The notes under the pieces: generated by a model
What the model saw: only the letters and a program-made list of their open reading frames with translations
What the model was told of the DNA's origin: nothing
Database searches by the model: none
In this document: in pieces, positions 41,146 through 45,354 of the stretch
Position numbering within the stretch: the first letter of the stretch is position 1
Layout: every line of letters begins with the position of its first letter
Source: CAKRJP01 sp963634745
Lineage (GTDB): Bacteria; Bacillota; Clostridia; Lachnospirales; Lachnospiraceae
Direction: 5' to 3'
DNA: 45,354 bases
NCBI GenBank assembly: GCA_963634745.1
Contig: CAVHCX010000024.1
Coordinates: forward strand, 1 to 45,354
Position numbers and translations under genes: made by a program

Positions 41146-42015
41146 TTATTTGACCCCAGAAAGGAAGTTACTAAGAGCCGCAAATTCTTCAAGGCTTAGG
41201 GCCTCTCCCCGGATGCTGACTCCCTTTCCCAGACTCTCAACAGCTGCCAGAATCTTCTCCTTGGGAAAATCAAACAAATTGGAATTATTTAATCCGTTAA
41301 CCAAGGTCTTCCTTCGCTGATTAAAAGATGCCCGGATGATATCAAACATTAACTTCTCATCCTCCACCTCAACCGGGGGTTCTTCGTGGCAGGTCAGGCG
41401 GATGACTGCAGACCCCACCTTAGGCCTTGGCATAAAACAATTGGGTGGCACATTGGCTACAATATAAGGCTTGGCATAATATTGTACCGCCAAGGACAGG
41501 GCCCCGTAATCCTTATTCCCCGGTCCTGTCTGCATGCGGTCTGCCACTTCCTTTTGAACCATAACCGTAATGCTGTGCAAGGGGACATGCTTCTCAAAAA
41601 GACCCATAATGATAGGGGTCGTGATGTAGTAGGGGAGATTTGCCACCACCTTAATGGGACGGCCCTCATTCTCCTCCTTGGCAAGCTTTGGAATATCAAG
41701 CTTCATGACATCCTCATTAATCACTCTTACATTGTCATATCCACTCAAGGTGTCCTCAAGGATGGGGATCAGGTTTTTGTCAATTTCCACTGCGATCACC
41801 TTGCCCGCAGCCTCAGCCAGGTACTGGGTCATAGTTCCGATTCCCGGACCGATTTCAAGCACCATATCATCTTTCGTAATATCTGCCGCAGAGATAATCT
41901 TATCTAAGACATGGGTGTCTATAAGAAAATTCTGTCCGAATTTCTTTTGAAAATTAAAGTTATATTTCTGCAGAACCTCTATGGTATTCTGCGGATTTCC
42001 TAAGGTTGGGCTCAT
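41146..42015 (-). CDS. rsmA: 16S rRNA dimethyladenosine transferase
   Basis: RsmA (KsgA) dimethylates two adjacent adenosines near the 3' end of 16S rRNA late in 30S assembly. The 289-residue protein shows KKFGQNFLIDTHVLDKI, the SAM motif VLEIGPGIGTMTQYL, VIAVEIDKNLI, and the catalytic NLPYYITTPIIMGL. The C-terminal helical domain is complete (FNQRRKTLVNGL). GAGGAAG precedes the ATG. Its order after tatD follows the firmicute metG-tatD-(rnmV)-rsmA arrangement, with rnmV absent. Confidence 0.96.
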   Translation of the reverse strand: MSPTLGNPQNTIEVLQKYNFNFQKKFGQNFLIDTHVLDKIISAADITKDDMVLEIGPGIGTMTQYLAEAAGKVIAVEIDKNLIPILEDTLSGYDNVRVINEDVMKLDIPKLAKEENEGRPIKVVANLPYYITTPIIMGLFEKHVPLHSITVMVQKEVADRMQTGPGNKDYGALSLAVQYYAKPYIVANVPPNCFMPRPKVGSAVIRLTCHEEPPVEVEDEKLMFDIIRASFNQRRKTLVNGLNNSNLFDFPKEKILAAVESLGKGVSIRGEALSLEEFAALSNFLSGVK

Positions 42016-42080
42016 ATAAGCTTCCTCATCTTTCTATCTGTTATCTAACTTTCACTCTTGCATCATTATAACAGACCCTG

Positions 42081-42842
42081 CTATTTAATGCCATATAGGC
42101 GCCCAGCATTCTTCTCTGTTTGTGCAATCACTTCTTCTGTAGAAATTTCTTTGATATGGGCAATGGCTTCTGCTACATATCGTATGTAATCCGAATGATT
42201 TCTCTTACCCCGGTTGGGTTCCGGCGCAAGATAGGGGCAGTCTGTCTCCAGCACTAAAGATTCCAAGGGAGTACTCTCCACGACCCTTCGAAGCTTCTTG
42301 CCGTTTTTAAAGGTCACTACCCCTCCTACCCCGATCAGGAAGCCCATTTTTACATATTCTTTGGCAATTTCTCTGGAGCCTGAAAAACAGTGGATGATCC
42401 CCGAAAGGTCCTGATACTTTCTCATAATCTCCAGGGTATCTTCTGTGGCATCCCGGCTGTGGATATTTACAGGCATTTCTAAGTCTCTGGCCAAATCTAG
42501 CTGTCTTATAAACCAGTCCTTTTGCAGGTCCTCACTTTCCACATTCCAATGGTAATCCAGGCCGATTTCTCCCACGGCTACCATCTTAGGAAGTTTTAGC
42601 AAGTCCCTCATACGATCAAGGCTAGTCTGGCTCATCTTTCCTACCTCATCGGGGTGGGCTCCCACCATCCCGTAGACATGGGGATATTTCTCTGTAAGTT
42701 CCACCACCCGGTCCCAGCCATCCGGGTCTGCGGCGGCATTTACAATGGTGCCTACCCCCAGTTCTTCCATGGATGTTAGGAGGGCATCCCGGTCCTCATC
42801 AAATTGTGCATCGTCATAATGTGCATGGCTATCAAATATCAT
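42081..42842 (-). CDS. tatD: TatD-family metal-dependent DNase
   Basis: A 253-residue TIM-barrel hydrolase; family members are metal-dependent 3'-5' exonucleases with roles in DNA repair or turnover. The metal motif is DSHAHYDD (His6, His8), with GEIGLDYHWN (Glu), NIHSRDA (His), GIIHCFSGS (His) and VLETDCPYLAPEPNRGKRNHS (Asp), all conserved. AGGAG lies seven bases upstream of the ATG. It is separated from metG by a terminator, so it may rely on read-through. Confidence 0.95.
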   Translation of the reverse strand: MIFDSHAHYDDAQFDEDRDALLTSMEELGVGTIVNAAADPDGWDRVVELTEKYPHVYGMVGAHPDEVGKMSQTSLDRMRDLLKLPKMVAVGEIGLDYHWNVESEDLQKDWFIRQLDLARDLEMPVNIHSRDATEDTLEIMRKYQDLSGIIHCFSGSREIAKEYVKMGFLIGVGGVVTFKNGKKLRRVVESTPLESLVLETDCPYLAPEPNRGKRNHSDYIRYVAEAIAHIKEISTEEVIAQTEKNAGRLYGIK

Positions 42843-42873
42843 AAAAATTCTCCTGAAGCTCCTTCATTTATAC

Positions 42874-42912
42874 AAAAAAGCGCACTCACGAAACGACTTG
42901 TCTCGTGAGTGC
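42874..42912 (-). terminator. metG terminator
   Basis: A perfect 10-base stem, GCACTCACGA (42882-42891) with TCGTGAGTGC (42903-42912), loop of 11, then on the minus strand GCTTTTTT. It lies about 35 bases after the metG stop and 30 bases before tatD. Confidence 0.92.
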
Positions 42913-42945
42913 ATATCTATTCCTATTTTTTACATCCGCTTTAGG

Positions 42946-44856
42946 CTAGCAGATCTCTGCTCCGGCCGGCATCTGTTTTTCCGGTGTCATAAGGGAAAGA
43001 TTTCCTTCTGCATCTTCTGCGCAAAGGAGCATTCCTTCTGAGAGTACCCCGGCAAGCTTGGCTGGTTTTAAGTTGACTAAAACCATAACCTTCTTTCCTA
43101 CCATCTCTTCGGCACTATAATGTTTCTTAATTCCGGAAACAATCTGTTTTACCTGGCTTCCGATCTTCACCTGAGAGCAAAGTAATTTTTTAGACTTTGG
43201 CACTTCTTCGCAGGCAATGATCTCTCCTACCTGGAACTGCATCTTGCCAAAATCATCAAAAGTAATCTCCGGCTTTGCCTCGATGTCGATCACATCTTCT
43301 GCTTCGTCTGCAGGCTCTTCCTCCTCCACAGAAGGATGAAGCTCTTCTACCTTCTTTAGGACTTCTTCCATGTCCATGCGGGCAAAGAGAATCTCCGGTT
43401 TTTCAGTCACCTTTCCGTCTCCCAACTGGGCAAGGATCTTCTCGGAAGTCTCCGGCATGTATGGCTCTAACTGTCTTGCTCCTGACTTAATCGCCTCGAT
43501 CAAATGATAAAGCACGGTCTGCAAACGGTCTGCCTGGTCCGGATCCTTTGCAAGGGCCCAAGGCATGGTCTCATCAATATATTTATTACATCTCTTAAAG
43601 AGATTAAAGATCTCTGTCATGGCATCTGCCACTCTTAAATCTTCCATCTTAGCGGCAACCGCCTTCGGTGTAGCTTCCACAACTGCCTGCAGGTCAGCAT
43701 CCACATCCTGGCTTACGCCCTTATCTTCTACCACTCCTCCAAAATACTTGTTGGTCATAGAAATGGTTCTGTTTACAAGGTTTCCTAAGGTATTTGCAAG
43801 GTCAGAGTTCAAACGCTCAACCATAAGCTCCCAGGAAATTACACCATCATTCTCAAATGGCATCTCATGAAGCACGAAATAGCGGACTGCATCCACGCCA
43901 AAGAAGTCTACCAGCTCATCTGCATAGAGCACATTTCCCTTGGACTTACTCATCTTGCCGTCCCCCTGAAGGAGCCATGGATGTCCGAATACCTGCTTTG
44001 GAAGCGGCTCACCCAGTGCCATCAAAAAGATCGGCCAATAAATGGTATGGAAACGGATGATATCCTTACCGATCAGGTGCAGATCTGCCGGCCAGTTTTT
44101 CTTATACTGGTCGCTGCTATTGCCATCTGCGTCATATCCGATTCCTGTAATATAGTTGGTCAGGGCATCTAACCATACATAAACTACATGCTTGTCATCA
44201 AAGTCTACCGGAATTCCCCACTTAAAGGAAGTTCTGGATACGCACAAATCCTGCAGTCCCGGGATCAGGAAGTTATTCATCATCTCATTCTTACGAGATA
44301 CCGGCTGAATAAATTCCGGATGAGTATTGATATACTCAATGAGACGGTCTGCATACTTACTCATCTTAAAGAAGTAAGCTTCCTCCTGGGCTGGCTTTAC
44401 TTCCCGTCCGCAGTCCGGGCACTTGCCGTCTACTAGCTGAGACTCGGTCCAGAAAGACTCACAAGGTGTACAGTAAAGTCCCTCATAAGCTCCCTTATAA
44501 ATATCCCCCTGATCATATAACTTCTTAAAAATCTTCTGTACCTGTTTCTCGTGATCTTCATCTGTGGTACGGATAAATTTGTCATAGGAAGTGTTCATCA
44601 AATCCCAAATAATCTTAATCTCTCCGGCAGCCTGGTCTACAAATTCCTTTGGAGTCACGCCTGCTTCCTCAGCCTTAAGCTCGATCTTCTGTCCATGCTC
44701 GTCAGTTCCCGTCTGAAAGAAAACGTCATATCCCTGACTTCTCTTATATCTTGCGATGGCATCTGCCAATACAATCTCGTAGGTATTTCCAATATGCGGC
44801 TTGCCTGATGCATAAGCAATGGCTGTAGTTATATAATACTTAGGTTTATCACTCAT
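42946..44856 (-). CDS. metG: Methionyl-tRNA synthetase
   Basis: Charges initiator and elongator tRNA(Met). The 636-residue protein has the class I HIGH-type motif (KPHIGN, about 19-24), a zinc knuckle (CTPCESFW...CPDCG), KMSKSKGN and a C-terminal EMAP-like tRNA-binding domain (FDDFGKMQFQVGEIIACEEV to the end). An acidic linker (EEEEPADEAEDVIDIEA) joins the two. The ATG follows AAAGGAGATAGGGAAAC. I looked for a T-box or SAM riboswitch in the leader and found none. Confidence 0.96.
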   Translation of the reverse strand: MSDKPKYYITTAIAYASGKPHIGNTYEIVLADAIARYKRSQGYDVFFQTGTDEHGQKIELKAEEAGVTPKEFVDQAAGEIKIIWDLMNTSYDKFIRTTDEDHEKQVQKIFKKLYDQGDIYKGAYEGLYCTPCESFWTESQLVDGKCPDCGREVKPAQEEAYFFKMSKYADRLIEYINTHPEFIQPVSRKNEMMNNFLIPGLQDLCVSRTSFKWGIPVDFDDKHVVYVWLDALTNYITGIGYDADGNSSDQYKKNWPADLHLIGKDIIRFHTIYWPIFLMALGEPLPKQVFGHPWLLQGDGKMSKSKGNVLYADELVDFFGVDAVRYFVLHEMPFENDGVISWELMVERLNSDLANTLGNLVNRTISMTNKYFGGVVEDKGVSQDVDADLQAVVEATPKAVAAKMEDLRVADAMTEIFNLFKRCNKYIDETMPWALAKDPDQADRLQTVLYHLIEAIKSGARQLEPYMPETSEKILAQLGDGKVTEKPEILFARMDMEEVLKKVEELHPSVEEEEPADEAEDVIDIEAKPEITFDDFGKMQFQVGEIIACEEVPKSKKLLCSQVKIGSQVKQIVSGIKKHYSAEEMVGKKVMVLVNLKPAKLAGVLSEGMLLCAEDAEGNLSLMTPEKQMPAGAEIC

Positions 44857-44889
44857 GTTTCCCTATCTCCTTTTAAAATATCTTGAAAT

Positions 44890-44928
44890 AGAAGGCACAA
44901 GGCAATTCTTAAGCACATGCTGCCTTCT
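44890..44928 (-). other. Inverted repeat in the metG leader
   Basis: AGAAGGCA (44890-44897) and TGCCTTCT (44921-44928) form an 8-base stem with a 23-base loop, about 34 bases upstream of metG. No T-run follows, and no known riboswitch core is present. Confidence 0.45.
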
Positions 44929-44954
44929 AGGTCATAACAAACATCGTACTTGTC

Positions 44955-44984
44955 ATGGTATCATAGAAAAGCTTAGAAGGTCAA
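44955..44984 (-). promoter_or_regulatory. Possible metG promoter
   Basis: Minus strand TTGACC (44979-44984), 18-base spacer, TACCAT (44955-44960). One mismatch in -35 and two in -10. A start near 44948 gives a leader of about 90 bases. Confidence 0.5.
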
Positions 44985-44999
44985 GGGTATCCAGGAGCA

Positions 45000-45299
45000 T
45001 TTCCTATGGGTATAAATTATAAGGGTAACTGCCAAAGAGTTTTGGCTAGATGAATTTGAGATTATGCGGTGACCGTGATGCATCACGCAAGTAAATTATA
45101 TCAAAAAAAAGCTTTTGTCTACTCTTAAAAAAGAAAAAATACAAAGAAATTAATCCACTTGCCTTTAGCAACCGGACAAACACTCCATATTCAGTTATTT
45201 TGGCTCTATCCGGCACCTCGCCAGAACTCTTCACCCAAAATTTCTAAATATTTTCTTCTAGCAGATTTGCCACCAAACATTGATGTTGTATCATTTTTC
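45000..45299. other. Right-edge region without an assignable gene; possible gene remnant
   Basis: About 300 bases with no confident gene. A perfect 14-base palindrome CGTGATGCATCACG is at 45074-45087. On the minus strand a frame open from the window edge reads ...MFGGKSARRKYLEILGEEFW and stops at 45206; another frame (45046-45234) continues with AKITEYGVFVRLLKASGLIS. Together they could be the frameshifted end of an old gene, but neither has a recognised family or RBS. Confidence 0.3.
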
Positions 45300-45350
45300 T
45301 TGACAACTTTTTCTCGTATGTTTTCAATAGATATATGGAGAATAAGGAGG
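45300..45350 (+). promoter_or_regulatory. Plus-strand promoter and RBS for a gene beyond the right edge
   Basis: TTGACA (45300-45305), 17-base spacer, TTCAAT (45323-45328), then AAGGAGG at 45344-45350, four bases from the window end. The start codon should lie just outside. This is the only plus-strand expression signal found and marks a divergent gene to the right of metG. Confidence 0.65.
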
Positions 45351-45354
45351 TGCC

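Noticed and set aside
44857..45000. T-box or SAM (S-box) riboswitch ahead of metG
   Set aside because: I looked for the T-box core (GGGTGG..ACCGCG type) and the S-box core in the leader on the minus strand and found neither.
1..45354. CRISPR arrays, rRNA, tRNA genes, prophage or insertion sequences
   Set aside because: No regularly spaced repeats, rRNA or cloverleaf sequences, transposase or phage proteins were recognised by reading. A tRNAscan or HMM search was not possible here.

Overview
The window is a dense, almost entirely co-oriented block of housekeeping genes on the minus strand. It looks like the chromosome of a Gram-positive anaerobe of the class Clostridia, most likely a Lachnospiraceae-type gut bacterium. 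This is inferred from strong AGGAGG ribosome-binding sites, TTGACA/TATAAT-type promoters, the firmicute neighbourhoods (tilS-hpt-ftsH, rqcP-divIC, metG-tatD-rsmA), DnaD/DnaC-type replication genes, an archaeal/eukaryote-type ProS and a FeoA-FeoA-FeoB iron locus with Cys-rich mini-proteins. No phage, CRISPR array, rRNA or tRNA gene was seen.

Layout, left to right (transcription runs right to left). 1-4.5 kb: the str operon rpsL-rpsG-fusA-tuf, with tuf cut by the left edge and probably having its own extra promoter. 4.5-5.7 kb: an M24 Xaa-Pro peptidase. 5.7-9.9 kb: a ferrous-iron module (DNA-binding-domain-only Fur, two FeoA, FeoB, two Cys-rich membrane mini-proteins, a 45-residue membrane peptide and a membrane-anchored HMA protein), preceded by a promoter overlapped by a Fur box. 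10-17.7 kb: rpoB-rpoC, whose subunits both end in strongly acidic tails. 17.8-19.8 kb: a cytoplasmic GH13 cyclomaltodextrinase-like enzyme. 19.9-25 kb: divIC, tilS, hpt, ftsH with rqcP and HU upstream. 25.3-31.4 kb: dnaD, dnaC, prs, proS and cca. 31.4-31.8 kb: a palindromic repeat element containing a 53-base assembly gap, a promoter and three clustered DnaA boxes. 31.8-36 kb: murC, a small RluA-type pseudouridine synthase and a VanR/VanS-like two-component pair. 36-45 kb: asnS, a large unknown membrane-anchored protein, an unassigned methyltransferase, rsmA, tatD and metG. The last 0.5 kb is non-coding or degenerate, and ends with a plus-strand promoter and RBS for a gene that starts beyond the edge.

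Most of the content is core biology: translation, transcription, replication initiation, cell wall synthesis and tRNA maturation. The points that stand out are regulatory or small. A promoter is nested in the loop of a terminator ahead of the str operon. A mini-Fur with its own Fur-box promoter heads the iron operon. DnaA boxes sit directly upstream of the dnaD-dnaC promoter. The 846-residue protein has an unrecognised architecture. No complete new defence or mobile system was found. All functional calls come from reading the sequence; none was checked against a database.
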